A stretch of 39,478 nucleotides of DNA from CAZMOK01 sp964567785 (GTDB taxonomy: Bacteria; Bacteroidota; Bacteroidia; Bacteroidales; JAGOPY01): NCBI GenBank assembly GCA_964567785.1, contig CAZMOK010000024.1, forward strand, positions 1-39,478, read 5' to 3'. Below the pieces are notes generated by a model that was given only the letters and a program-made list of their open reading frames with translations, had not been told where the DNA came from and searched no databases. Shown in pieces: positions 1-6,031 of this stretch. The stretch's first letter is position 1. Each line of letters starts with the position of its first letter. The translations under genes and the position numbers were made by a program.

Positions 1-135
1 AAAAGCAACGGCACCCCTTTGATCCTCCTTCACTCAAATCTAAACATCAGCATAGCCATGAACCTCTGTTCTCCACAGGGGTGCCGCGCTTTCACCAATT
101 AATTATTACCAGCTCAGGCGTTTAAGCCTTTATTT
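1..135. other. Gene-free left edge with a long-range inverted repeat
   Basis: No convincing gene is visible here. A 10-bp arm (CGGCACCCCT, 9-18) is exactly complementary to AGGGGTGCCG at 77-86, enclosing about 58 nt. This could close a structured RNA or be a long terminator-like fold downstream of the minus-strand operon. A short AGGC/GCCT hairpin followed by a T-rich run lies at about 115-136. I do not recognise a known RNA family. Confidence 0.3.
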
Positions 136-1503
136 TTAAACCGTATGGTTCACGAACATGATCTTTGTCGATGCATCCTCCGCGGCCTTGATCAGCGGAT
201 AACCGGCCGGTGATGCAGTCAGCAGCGGATGCGTGCCGATCTGGGCTGTGAGCAGCGAGTTGATTGTCATCTTGTTTTCAATAATTATGCCTATGGTATT
301 TATCAGCTCACCTGCGGATAATCCTCCGTAGACCGCTCCTCCCAGTATCACACCGGATTCTTTACCAACCACCAGCTTTACATATTGCTTGTGTGCATCA
401 TCAAGGGAGCCGGGATGCCTGTCAATGCCCTCGAACTTACCGGTTACAATGTCGAAGCCTTCCTGCTTTGCAATTGCCTCTGTCAATCCGGCAACCCCAA
501 AACCCGTATTGCCAATGGCTGTTGAGAATATTGAGATAGTACCGCCGAAGGTCTTTATGGCCGACAGCTTATAAAGGTTCATGCCTGCAATCCTGGCCTC
601 TGCACAGGCGGTTGATGCGAGCATTATGGGGCACTTTTTCCTGGTGAAGAAATCCCGCTTTTCAGCACAGTCGCCAATGGCGAAAATGTCGGGGTCTTCT
701 GTCCTCATATATTCATCCACTTTAATGCAATTGTTTTCGTTGAGCGCCACTCCTGATCTTCCCGCAAGCTCCGTATTCGGATCATAACCGAGTGAAAGGA
801 TCACTGCATCGGCTTCCAGCTTGTCGCCGTTTTCAAGGATGACACCCTCAGCCTTGCCATCGCCGTAGATCTGTTTCACCGAGATGCCTGTGATTGTTTC
901 AATGCCCCTGTCCTGGAGCAACTTTTCCGCCCTGGTCGATATATCTTCATCAAAAGCCAGTGCCAGGACACGTGGAAGTTTTTCGATAAGGGTGACCTTC
1001 TTCCCTGCCTTTTTAAGCTCATCCGAAATTTCAACACCTATGAAACCGGCACCTATGGTGATGATCTTATCACAACCTTCTAGCTTCTTCTGCATTTCAT
1101 CCAGGTAGATCTTGTTCTTGGGCACGGTGAAGACCATCTCCATATCGGAGCCCTTGAGCCACCCTGCCTTTTTGGGAAGGGACCCCGTTCCGAAGACCAG
1201 CTTGTCGTACCTGATCTTTTCTCCCGAACCGGTGACGGCCGTCTTCTCTTCCCTGTTTATTGAAACCACCTCTTCGTGGATGGTGTTGATGTTGTTCATT
1301 TCGAACATCTTCTCGGCCGGGAGGATGTCGTTTTCGGTTTTGCCCACAGTGCCAAAAACATAGGGAATACCGCAGGGGATCAATGTTTTGGGCATCATGG
1401 TCGCGACCATGAAGGATTTTTCGGGATAAACTCGTTTTCCTGTCGTTGCAGCAACCAGCCCGGCTGCGCTGCTGCCAATTACTAATACGTCTGTGTTGAT
1501 CAT
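136..1503 (-). CDS. FAD-dependent pyridine nucleotide-disulfide oxidoreductase (CoA-disulfide reductase / NADH oxidase-like)
   Basis: This is a 455-residue flavoprotein of the class-III disulfide reductase type. The N-terminal FAD-binding motif is VIGSSAAGL (residues 8-16). A single redox-type cysteine, Cys44, lies in LIPCGIPY, where CoA-disulfide reductases and NADH oxidases carry their active cysteine. The NAD(P)H-binding motif IGAGFIGVE is near 150-158, the second FAD motif DIFAIGDCAE is near 270, and a C-terminal dimerisation domain follows. It is the last gene of a four-gene operon, 10 bp after the NifX-like gene. The physiological substrate is not evident. The company of Fe-S ATPases suggests it supplies or drains electrons for a metal-cofactor or sulfur system; that role is inference. 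Confidence 0.85.
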   Translation of the reverse strand: MINTDVLVIGSSAAGLVAATTGKRVYPEKSFMVATMMPKTLIPCGIPYVFGTVGKTENDILPAEKMFEMNNINTIHEEVVSINREEKTAVTGSGEKIRYDKLVFGTGSLPKKAGWLKGSDMEMVFTVPKNKIYLDEMQKKLEGCDKIITIGAGFIGVEISDELKKAGKKVTLIEKLPRVLALAFDEDISTRAEKLLQDRGIETITGISVKQIYGDGKAEGVILENGDKLEADAVILSLGYDPNTELAGRSGVALNENNCIKVDEYMRTEDPDIFAIGDCAEKRDFFTRKKCPIMLASTACAEARIAGMNLYKLSAIKTFGGTISIFSTAIGNTGFGVAGLTEAIAKQEGFDIVTGKFEGIDRHPGSLDDAHKQYVKLVVGKESGVILGGAVYGGLSAGELINTIGIIIENKMTINSLLTAQIGTHPLLTASPAGYPLIKAAEDASTKIMFVNHTV

Positions 1504-1513
1504 GGCTATTGGT

Positions 1514-1852
1514 TTAAAATTTTGATAATTTATTTTCTTTGAAAGCCTTATAAGCTTCCTTAACTGTCATTTCACTTTCGGTGGTGTAGATCTCGATCCC
1601 TGCTTTTTCAAGTACTGAAGCAGCATTGCTTCCCGGCCCGTTTCCTGTTATAAGTATGTCAGGGTGGTACTCGAACAGTTTCTGTGCTGTCCTGGGCCCG
1701 GCGCCATGGGCTTCGTTCTCAATGTCGCGGTTATCGTAAAAGCTCATCTCGTCTGTATCATCAGAATACACGGCAAGATAAGAGGTGCGGCCGAACCGCG
1801 GATCTATCTGCGATTCCCACGATGGTTCCCTGGATGTGAATGCTATCTTCAT
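1514..1852 (-). CDS. NifX/NifB-C-terminal-like metal-cofactor protein (ORP-like)
   Basis: This 112-residue protein of the dinitrogenase iron-molybdenum cofactor superfamily carries the usual start (MKIAFTS), the IDPRFGRTSYLAVY segment and the HGAGPRTAQKL segment of that family. Family members bind or carry Mo/Fe/S or Mo/Cu/S clusters. They include NifX, NafY and the orange protein (ORP) of sulfate reducers. No nitrogenase genes are visible, so nitrogen fixation should not be inferred. Its position directly after two MinD-type ATPases with inserted ferredoxin domains matches the arrangement of ORP-type clusters. It probably sits in the cytoplasm and receives a cluster assembled with the help of the ATPases. 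The start codon is ATG, 7 bp after the upstream gene. Confidence 0.8.
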   Translation of the reverse strand: MKIAFTSREPSWESQIDPRFGRTSYLAVYSDDTDEMSFYDNRDIENEAHGAGPRTAQKLFEYHPDILITGNGPGSNAASVLEKAGIEIYTTESEMTVKEAYKAFKENKLSKF

Positions 1853-1859
1853 TTTCTTT

Positions 1860-2738
1860 CTATTGATTTATTATTTTTTCTATCCTTTTCCAGCTCCCTG
1901 CCATCAACCCTTTCAACATTTCATTGTTGTGCTCCATAACGGTGTGCCCCCCGGTCATTGCATTGGTGAAATCCTTGAGGTAAGGTATTGATGCGATCAG
2001 TTCTATATTCTCTTTTCCAAGATATTGCGTAATCTCTTCCGTCATTTCAGGGTTCAGGTCGTGCTTGTTGATGATGCAAACAGCAGTGATCCTGAAATTC
2101 TGTATCAGTTCAACCACTCTTTTTAGATCGTGGAAGCCTGATACAGAGGGTTCAGTGACCAGCACAACGAGGTTTGCCCCCGACAGGGAGGAGATCACGG
2201 GACAACCGATGCCCGGGGAACCGTCGACAATGACAAACTTTTTGTCCTCTGACCTTGAGATGGCTTTTGCTTCATTCTTGACCTTTGCAACCAGTTTCCC
2301 CGAATTGTCGGCAGCAATGCCCAGGCGTGCATGGACCATTGTGCTGTCATTTTTAATGGTTGAGACATACCATCTTCCGGCCTTTACCGGTTCGTTGTTG
2401 ATAGCCTTTTCAGGACATACCCTTGAGCAATATCCGCATCCTTCGCAGCTAAGCCTGTCGACAGAATAATGGCCATTCACGGCATTTATGGCATTGAACC
2501 TGCAAACACGGTAGCATTCCCCGCAGCCGGTGCATTTTTCAGCGTCAATTACAGCTTTGGTACCGCTGTAGAAGTCTTCATGCTTTTTAAAATCCGGTTC
2601 CAGCAGCAAATGCATATCGGCCGCATCCACATCGCAATCGGCTATAACGGCTCTCTTGCCTGCAAGCATTGCAAGTGCTGCCGTGACCGAGGTCTTTCCT
2701 GTGCCCCCTTTGCCTGATATGACAACGATCTCTTTCAA
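1860..2738 (-). CDS. MinD/Mrp-superfamily P-loop ATPase with inserted 2[4Fe-4S] ferredoxin domain (second copy)
   Basis: This 292-residue ATPase has a deviant Walker A motif, SGKGGTGKTS (residues 8-17). An inserted ferredoxin carries two four-cysteine motifs, CTGCGECYRVC and CEGCGYCSRVC, between about residues 69 and 109. The switch region IVDGSPGIGCPV is near 170-181. This matches the group described as MinD-superfamily ATPases with an inserted ferredoxin domain. The start is a TTG at 2738-2736 that overlaps the TGA of the upstream paralogue, implying translational coupling; no ATG precedes the P-loop. The two adjacent paralogues probably act as a heterodimer in loading or moving Fe-S or Mo clusters; that is inference from family and context. 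Confidence 0.85.
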   Translation of the reverse strand: MKEIVVISGKGGTGKTSVTAALAMLAGKRAVIADCDVDAADMHLLLEPDFKKHEDFYSGTKAVIDAEKCTGCGECYRVCRFNAINAVNGHYSVDRLSCEGCGYCSRVCPEKAINNEPVKAGRWYVSTIKNDSTMVHARLGIAADNSGKLVAKVKNEAKAISRSEDKKFVIVDGSPGIGCPVISSLSGANLVVLVTEPSVSGFHDLKRVVELIQNFRITAVCIINKHDLNPEMTEEITQYLGKENIELIASIPYLKDFTNAMTGGHTVMEHNNEMLKGLMAGSWKRIEKIINQ

Positions 2739-3607
2739 AACCAGTCTCCTTCTTTGCCTGCGACCAGGTATTCCGAAATATTTTCAAGGCTTACCTTAAG
2801 CTCCGGTATCTTTTCAAGAAGCAGTTCACCCCTTGCATAGAGTTCTGCTATCTTTCTGTTATCGGGAATGGACGCAATAACAGCTATATTCTCGTCCCTG
2901 CAGTATTTATATACCTCATCGCTGCCACTTCCCGAACGGTTTACCACAACGGCAAACCTTTTTCTGATCTCTTTCATGGTATCGACGGCCAGCTTGAGGT
3001 CGTGAAGTCCGAAAGGGGTGGGTTCGGTAACCAGGATCACAAAGTCGGCTTCCCTGGCCACTTCTATTACCGGGCAGGACGTTCCCGGCGGGGAGTCGAG
3101 GAGGATGAATTCCACATCTGAAAAGGTTTTCTCCAGGTATTTCAACGACTGGGAAATAAGCGGCACGGCCTGTTCCTGCCCTACATCGAGCCGACTTTCG
3201 GTAAACTCCATCTTTCCGTTCCTGAAATGGCTTATTGTGCCTATTCTCTGCTTTTTCATTGGCAGGGCCGATTCAGGACATAGCTCGGAACAGGCGTGGC
3301 AACTGTGGCAAAGCTGTGGGAATACCAGGATCTCTCCGGCCATCTGCATTAGTGCATTGAAATTGCACACTTCCTGGCATACACCGCAGAGGGTGCATTT
3401 TTTTTCGTCCCATCCGGGAACCAGTTTGTACCTGGTTTCTTCTTTCAGCAGGAATCCTTTTATGAAAAGCCCTGAGTCAGGTTCCTCCACGTCCAGGTCG
3501 GCCAGTACGGTTTTGTATGTCCCCGAAAGCACACTTGCAAGGTTTGTTGCAAGGGTTGTTTTCCCTGTGCCTCCCTTACCGCTCGCTATGGCTACTTTCA
3601 GATTCAT
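2735..3607 (-). CDS. MinD/Mrp-superfamily P-loop ATPase with inserted ferredoxin domain (first copy, operon leader)
   Basis: This 290-residue paralogue of the following gene has Walker A ASGKGGTGKTT at residues 8-18. Its ferredoxin insertion has cysteine motifs CTLCGVCQEVC and CHSCHACSELC at about residues 71-110, and its switch segment is LLDSPPGTSCPV near 169. In the second ferredoxin motif one position is His rather than the more usual Gly/Tyr, but all eight cysteines are present. It is the first gene of the minus-strand operon. The ATG at 3607 lies three bases from a GAACATATGTT-type palindrome, so repression at or near the start site is plausible. It is cytoplasmic, and probably partners the neighbouring ATPase and the NifX-like protein. 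Confidence 0.85.
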   Translation of the reverse strand: MNLKVAIASGKGGTGKTTLATNLASVLSGTYKTVLADLDVEEPDSGLFIKGFLLKEETRYKLVPGWDEKKCTLCGVCQEVCNFNALMQMAGEILVFPQLCHSCHACSELCPESALPMKKQRIGTISHFRNGKMEFTESRLDVGQEQAVPLISQSLKYLEKTFSDVEFILLDSPPGTSCPVIEVAREADFVILVTEPTPFGLHDLKLAVDTMKEIRKRFAVVVNRSGSGSDEVYKYCRDENIAVIASIPDNRKIAELYARGELLLEKIPELKVSLENISEYLVAGKEGDWF

Positions 3608-3610
3608 TAA

Positions 3611-3624
3611 TGAACATATGTTTA
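3611..3624. promoter_or_regulatory. Palindromic operator candidate, proximal copy
   Basis: TGAACATATGTTTA is a near-perfect palindrome just upstream of the operon's first start codon. It shares the core GAACATATGTT with the distal copy at 3769-3780. Two copies of one palindrome upstream of a single operon suggest binding by a dimeric repressor, possibly with looping. The identity of the regulator is unknown. Confidence 0.45.
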
Positions 3625-3708
3625 ATTATAAAGATTAATTCTTAACTGCCGGGCATTAGGCAAAGGATATCAGAACCTAATAAAACCCCCTTCTTTCTTT
3701 ATATTATG

Positions 3709-3753
3709 TGTGGAAATAATATCTGATCGTTCAATTGTAATATCATTTCCACA
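3709..3753. promoter_or_regulatory. 14-bp interrupted inverted repeat upstream of the MinD/NifX operon
   Basis: TGTGGAAATAATAT (3709-3722) faces ATATCATTTCCACA (3740-3753). The arms match at 13 of 14 positions and are separated by 17 nt, with centres 31 bp apart, close to three helical turns. This is the geometry of two inverted protein-binding sites on one DNA face. It lies between the candidate -7 box at 3759-3766 and the start codon, that is, within the untranslated leader. Confidence 0.5.
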
Positions 3754-3758
3754 AAGAG

Positions 3759-3780
3759 CAAATATAAAGAACATATGTTC
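3759..3780 (-). promoter_or_regulatory. Candidate promoter -7 box with overlapping palindromic operator (distal copy)
   Basis: On the minus strand TATATTTG (complement of 3759-3766) matches the Bacteroidota -7 consensus TAnnTTTG. Directly upstream, at 3769-3780, is the perfect 12-bp palindrome GAACATATGTTC, which would sit between the -33 and -7 elements, a typical repressor position. The start codon is about 150 nt downstream. Confidence 0.45.
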
Positions 3781-3802
3781 AATAACAAAAAAATCCATAA
3801 AA

Positions 3803-3827
3803 AACCCGCCATATTTTGTGGCGGGTT
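3803..3827 (-). terminator. Intrinsic terminator of the small secreted-protein gene at 3852-4199
   Basis: AACCCGCC (3803-3810) pairs with GGCGGGTT (3820-3827) around a 9-nt loop. On the minus strand the stem is followed by a T-rich run (complement of the A-tract at 3789-3802). It lies about 25 nt past the stop codon of the minus-strand gene. Confidence 0.75.
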
Positions 3828-3851
3828 GTATTTACTGATGCTGGCCGGACT

Positions 3852-4199
3852 CTACATTATTTGTGGTCCGAAGGCAGTGGTTGCTATCTTCGATCTCCAT
3901 TTTTCCTTGTAGTGGGGCTTCCACTGTTCAAAGAAATCTTCCCACTGAGATGTTGTTCCGGAGATAAGATAGATATTTCCCTGGTAAAGCACCCTGCATA
4001 AATGGCCGGGTTCTTCCGTATTGATGAAATCAGGGTTGATCTGTGAATACATGGCCTGGGCAAGGCCCGGGTTGAAAATGGCCCTTTGAAAAGTGATGGT
4101 TACCACTTTCTTTTTCTGGATAATTCCGTCACCTGCTGCCAGATGAATCATTGAGCAGGAAACTATTGCTGCTACGACAAAAAATTTTAAAGCTTTCAT
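3852..4199 (-). CDS. Small secreted protein, paralogue of the gene at 5094-5441
   Basis: This 115-residue protein has a Sec signal peptide (MKALKFFVVAAIVSCSMIHLAAG, residues 1-23) and a mature part of about 90 residues. It shares with the protein at 5094-5441 a conserved frame: VTITF..A.FNPGL..AM..Q, then R.LY.GNIYLISGTT.QW, then KW.SKI. I do not recognise the family and assign no function. An SD sequence (CGGAGG) lies a few bases before the ATG, which is stronger than usual for this phylum. The gene has its own copy of the four-member promoter element (4272-4343) and its own terminator. It faces away from the response regulator gene, with which it shares the palindrome at 4328-4343. Confidence 0.8.
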   Translation of the reverse strand: MKALKFFVVAAIVSCSMIHLAAGDGIIQKKKVVTITFQRAIFNPGLAQAMYSQINPDFINTEEPGHLCRVLYQGNIYLISGTTSQWEDFFEQWKPHYKEKWRSKIATTAFGPQIM

Positions 4200-4226
4200 G
4201 GCATCCTCCGTTTTATTGAATCAATT

Positions 4227-4238
4227 GGTCTGGTTAAT
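4227..4238 (-). promoter_or_regulatory. Shared leader motif, copy 1
   Basis: ATTAACCAGACC on the minus strand, 28 nt before the start codon and within the untranslated leader. Near-identical copies precede the genes at 5094-5441 and 5717-5809. Similar A-rich AACCAATTAATT leaders occur before plus-strand genes too, so this may be a general translation-leader feature rather than a specific signal. Confidence 0.35.
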
Positions 4239-4271
4239 ATTTGAATGAACTGGTTAATGATCTCGATAAAG

Positions 4272-4343
4272 TAAAATTACTACAGGATCAAATCGATAAG
4301 GTGGCAGAAGACCATCAGAAGTTTTTTTAGTGGATTTCCACTA
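4272..4343 (-). promoter_or_regulatory. Three-box promoter element, copy A (perfect palindrome)
   Basis: Read on the minus strand, the -7-like box is TAATTTTA (complement of 4272-4279). Box 2 is the complement of GTGGCAGA at 4301-4308. Box 3 is the complement of TTTAGTGG at 4326-4333. Spacings are 21 nt and 17 nt. Here TAGTGG extends to the perfect inverted repeat TAGTGGATTTCCACTA (4328-4343). The same palindrome overlaps the -33 region of the divergent response-regulator promoter (-7 box TATCTTTG at 4361-4368), so one site could serve both directions. Confidence 0.65.
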
Positions 4344-4360
4344 TAGGCCTTATAATGCAT

Positions 4361-4368
4361 TATCTTTG
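4361..4368 (+). promoter_or_regulatory. -7 box of the response-regulator promoter
   Basis: TATCTTTG fits TAnnTTTG exactly, 26 nt before the ATG at 4395. No good TTTG lies 19-21 nt upstream. The palindrome 4328-4343 occupies that region instead, suggesting autoregulation or activator dependence. Confidence 0.5.
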
Positions 4369-4394
4369 TCATACCAACCAATTTTTGCCGGGTA

Positions 4395-5033
4395 ATGATC
4401 AACATCCTCATTGCAGATGATCATCAGTTGATGATCGACGGGATAAAAGCCACCCTTGAAGGGATAGAAGACTTCAACATTGTGGCCCATGCCAATAACG
4501 GCTTCCAGGTGTTGGAAAAACTGGATGACGGTATGGAAGTTCATGTGATCCTTATGGACATTAACATGCCCAAGATGGACGGACTTACATGCACCAAAGA
4601 AGTCAGGAAACGATTCCCATCAGTGAAGGTCGTAGCTCTTTCACAGTATGATGAGAAACGGTTTGTAAAGCGCATGGTCAAGAATGGCGCGTCGGGATAT
4701 CTGTTGAAAGATTCAGGTAAAGACCTTCTGGAAGAAGCAATCAGGGCTGTGCACAGCGGCGAGAATTATTTCAGCGAAAAGCTATCGATGAGGCTCATCA
4801 GCCAGGAACTGAAAACGGAGGATACAAAATCGCTGTTCCCCAAACTTACCGGAAGGGAACTGGAAATTTTGAATCTTATCGGGAAAGAATATTCTAGCCA
4901 GGAAATAGCAGAAAAGCTGTTCATCAGCTTCCACACAGTGGAAAGCCACAGGGCCAACCTGATGTACAAGGCTGGAGTAAAGAATACTGCCGGTCTTGTG
5001 AGGTGGGCTGTAGAAAACGATCTTCTCGACTGA
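4395..5033 (+). CDS. NarL/FixJ-family response regulator
   Basis: This 212-residue two-domain regulator has an N-terminal receiver domain (about 1-120) with the acidic pair D8/D9, phospho-acceptor D55 in LMDINMPKMDG, S83 and K105 (GYLLKDSG). A C-terminal LuxR-type helix-turn-helix domain (about 148-205) includes LTGRELEILNLIGKEYSSQE and LFISFHTVESHRANLM. All phosphotransfer residues are intact. NarL-type regulators pair with HisKA_3 kinases. The only two in the window are the TPR kinases at 7348 and 10051, so it is the natural partner of both. It probably binds the inverted TAGTGG sites found upstream of itself and of four neighbouring small genes; that is inference from proximity and from the inverted-repeat preference of the family. 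No SD is visible. Confidence 0.92.
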   Translation: MINILIADDHQLMIDGIKATLEGIEDFNIVAHANNGFQVLEKLDDGMEVHVILMDINMPKMDGLTCTKEVRKRFPSVKVVALSQYDEKRFVKRMVKNGASGYLLKDSGKDLLEEAIRAVHSGENYFSEKLSMRLISQELKTEDTKSLFPKLTGRELEILNLIGKEYSSQEIAEKLFISFHTVESHRANLMYKAGVKNTAGLVRWAVENDLLD

Positions 5034-5054
5034 CCTTTACCGCCAATCATAAAA

Positions 5055-5078
5055 AAAGCCCGCAGCGATGCGGGCTTT
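5055..5078. terminator. Intrinsic terminator between convergent genes
   Basis: AAAGCCCGCA (5055-5064) pairs with TGCGGGCTTT (5069-5078) through a GCGA tetraloop. The seven-A run on its left gives a strong T-tract for minus-strand transcription from the gene ending at 5094. The T-tract for the plus-strand regulator is only three bases. It is best as a minus-strand terminator but may work both ways. Confidence 0.75.
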
Positions 5079-5093
5079 CAGGCATTAACAGAA

Positions 5094-5441
5094 TTAATCG
5101 GGCCTGTGGAGCTTCGAGAATGGTACGATCTTCGATTTCCAGTGCATTCCCAAAAACTTGCTCCACTGTTCATAAGTACCGCTGATCAGGTAAAGCTTGT
5201 TGTCATAGCTTACCCTGGCTACGTAAACAGGTTTGTCAGGCGAAAGTATGGTCCCGGCCAGTTGAGCCTGCATGGCATCGACCAGTCCGGGATTCATAAG
5301 CGCCTGGCTGAATGAGATCTTAACGATCTTCGACGTGAAGTTTGTTTTTACTTTCCATTTCGGGGCTTCATCCGCTGAAGCATACCCTGCCATTGCTACT
5401 GCAAAGAGTGCTGCGACGAGCACACATTTTAAAGCTTTCAT
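5094..5441 (-). CDS. Small secreted protein, paralogue of the gene at 3852-4199
   Basis: This 115-residue protein has a clear signal peptide (MKALKCVLVAALFAVAMAGYASA, residues 1-23). The mature domain shares with its paralogue the frame VKISFSQALMNPGLVDAMQAQ, then ARVSYDNKLYLISGTYEQW, then HWKSKI. The two proteins are equal in length and differ mostly in the middle and at the C-terminus, so they look like products of an older local duplication. The family is unrecognised. The start has a strong SD (AAGGAGG). Its promoter is element copy B (5538-5609). The two paralogues flank the response regulator gene symmetrically, which supports co-regulation. Confidence 0.8.
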   Translation of the reverse strand: MKALKCVLVAALFAVAMAGYASADEAPKWKVKTNFTSKIVKISFSQALMNPGLVDAMQAQLAGTILSPDKPVYVARVSYDNKLYLISGTYEQWSKFLGMHWKSKIVPFSKLHRPD

Positions 5442-5470
5442 GACATCCTCCTTTTTTTTTTGAATTAATT

Positions 5471-5482
5471 GGTTTGGTTAAT
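5471..5482 (-). promoter_or_regulatory. Shared leader motif, copy 2
   Basis: ATTAACCAAACC on the minus strand, 30 nt before the start codon at 5441. It differs at one position from copy 1 and is identical to copy 3. Confidence 0.35.
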
Positions 5483-5537
5483 GATCAATTATGAAAAAAT
5501 GCTGCTGCTGTATTAGCCTTTCATAATGTTTACCTAT

Positions 5538-5609
5538 CAAAATTAATCCAGGATCATTTTATAATCGTGGCTGAAAAAAGGGTTGCTTTTTTTTAGTGGT
5601 TTTCAGGGA
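5538..5609 (-). promoter_or_regulatory. Three-box promoter element, copy B
   Basis: The minus-strand -7 box TAATTTTG (complement of 5538-5545) fits TAnnTTTG exactly. Box 2 is the complement of GTGGCTGA at 5567-5574, and box 3 the complement of TTTAGTGG at 5592-5599. The spacings (21, 17 and 46 nt overall) are the same as in copies A, C and D. The outer half-site is TAGTGG-TTTT-CAGGGA, a weaker palindrome than copy A. It drives the gene starting at 5441. Confidence 0.65.
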
Positions 5610-5645
5610 AGCCCCCCTGGCGGATCACCCACCATCAACAAATGC

Positions 5646-5679
5646 AAAAGGCATCCCTAAATAAAGAGATGCCTTTTTT
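5646..5679. terminator. Hairpin terminator downstream of the 30-residue membrane peptide gene
   Basis: AAAAGGCATC (5646-5655) pairs with GATGCCTTTT (5668-5677) around a 12-nt loop. T-runs flank the stem in both orientations: six T on the plus strand and four on the minus. It could end minus-strand transcription from 5717-5809, or a short plus-strand transcript of unknown origin. Confidence 0.55.
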
Positions 5680-5691
5680 CTGCCCTTTTTC

Positions 5692-5710
5692 AAGCCGATC
5701 CGGCTTTTTT
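5692..5710 (+). terminator. Short hairpin with T-run
   Basis: AAGCCG, loop ATC, CGGCTT, followed by TTTT. The T-run is on the plus-strand side although no plus-strand gene is visible here. It is either part of a tandem terminator with the preceding hairpin or coincidental. Confidence 0.35.
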
Positions 5711-5716
5711 AATTTC

Positions 5717-5809
5717 TCACCTGATTATGGATAAAATGATAATAAGGATCACTAAAGCCGGATACAGAAGAAGAAGTGCTATCTTCAGTATGTCAAGCGT
5801 TTTTTTCAC
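5717..5809 (-). CDS. 30-residue single-span membrane peptide
   Basis: Starting from GTG at 5809, a 30-codon frame encodes MKKTLDILKIALLLLYPALV followed by ILIIILSIIR. It has a basic N-terminus and then about 22 hydrophobic residues, i.e. one membrane helix with a single charged residue at its end. A near-perfect SD (AGGAGG, complement of 5815-5820) sits five bases before the GTG. The shared leader motif and promoter element copy C lie upstream, at the same geometry as for its neighbours. Those three signals make translation likely despite the size. Possible roles include a small regulator of a membrane partner such as a sensor kinase; no function can be assigned. Type I toxin peptides look similar, but no antisense RNA gene is evident. 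Confidence 0.65.
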   Translation of the reverse strand: MKKTLDILKIALLLLYPALVILIIILSIIR

Positions 5810-5826
5810 GGCGACCTCCTCTTTTT

Positions 5827-5838
5827 GGTTTGGTTAAT
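5827..5838 (-). promoter_or_regulatory. Shared leader motif, copy 3
   Basis: ATTAACCAAACC on the minus strand, 18 nt before the GTG of the membrane peptide gene. Confidence 0.35.
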
Positions 5839-5885
5839 TATTTATTCAGAAATGGCTTTTCAGAGGGCTGCCATCATTCTATAAA

Positions 5886-5957
5886 CAAAATTAAATAAGG
5901 ATGCAGTCCTCATCCTGGCTGAATAATGCCAGCAAAAAGTTTAGTGGTTTTCAGCCA
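5886..5957 (-). promoter_or_regulatory. Three-box promoter element, copy C
   Basis: The minus-strand -7 box is TAATTTTG (complement of 5886-5893). Box 2 is the complement of CTGGCTGA at 5915-5922, and box 3 the complement of TTTAGTGG at 5940-5947. Spacing is identical to the other copies. The outer site reads TAGTGG-TTTT-CAGCCA. GGCTGAA (5917-5923) and TTCAGCC (5950-5956) also form a wider inverted pair. It drives the peptide gene at 5717-5809. Confidence 0.65.
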
Positions 5958-6031
5958 CAATCTTTACCTATATATTGAAGGGAATTAATTCGGACCCGGA
6001 AAGGCCGTTTTGAATATGGTTGGATGATGCG

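Noticed and set aside
1514..3607. Nitrogen fixation genes (NifX-like protein and ATPases with P-loops like NifH)
   Set aside because: The ATPases belong to the MinD group with an inserted ferredoxin, and no nifHDKENB genes are present. The NifX fold is shared with ORP and other non-nitrogenase proteins.
5567..5599. Sigma-54 type -24/-12 promoter in the conserved elements
   Set aside because: The GTGGC box looked tempting, but no TTGC lies at the required spacing, while a TAnnTTTG-type box with constant spacing is present in all four copies.
5717..5809. Type I toxin-antitoxin module
   Set aside because: The peptide has toxin-like composition, but no convincing antisense RNA promoter overlaps it, and it shares its promoter element with ordinary secreted proteins.
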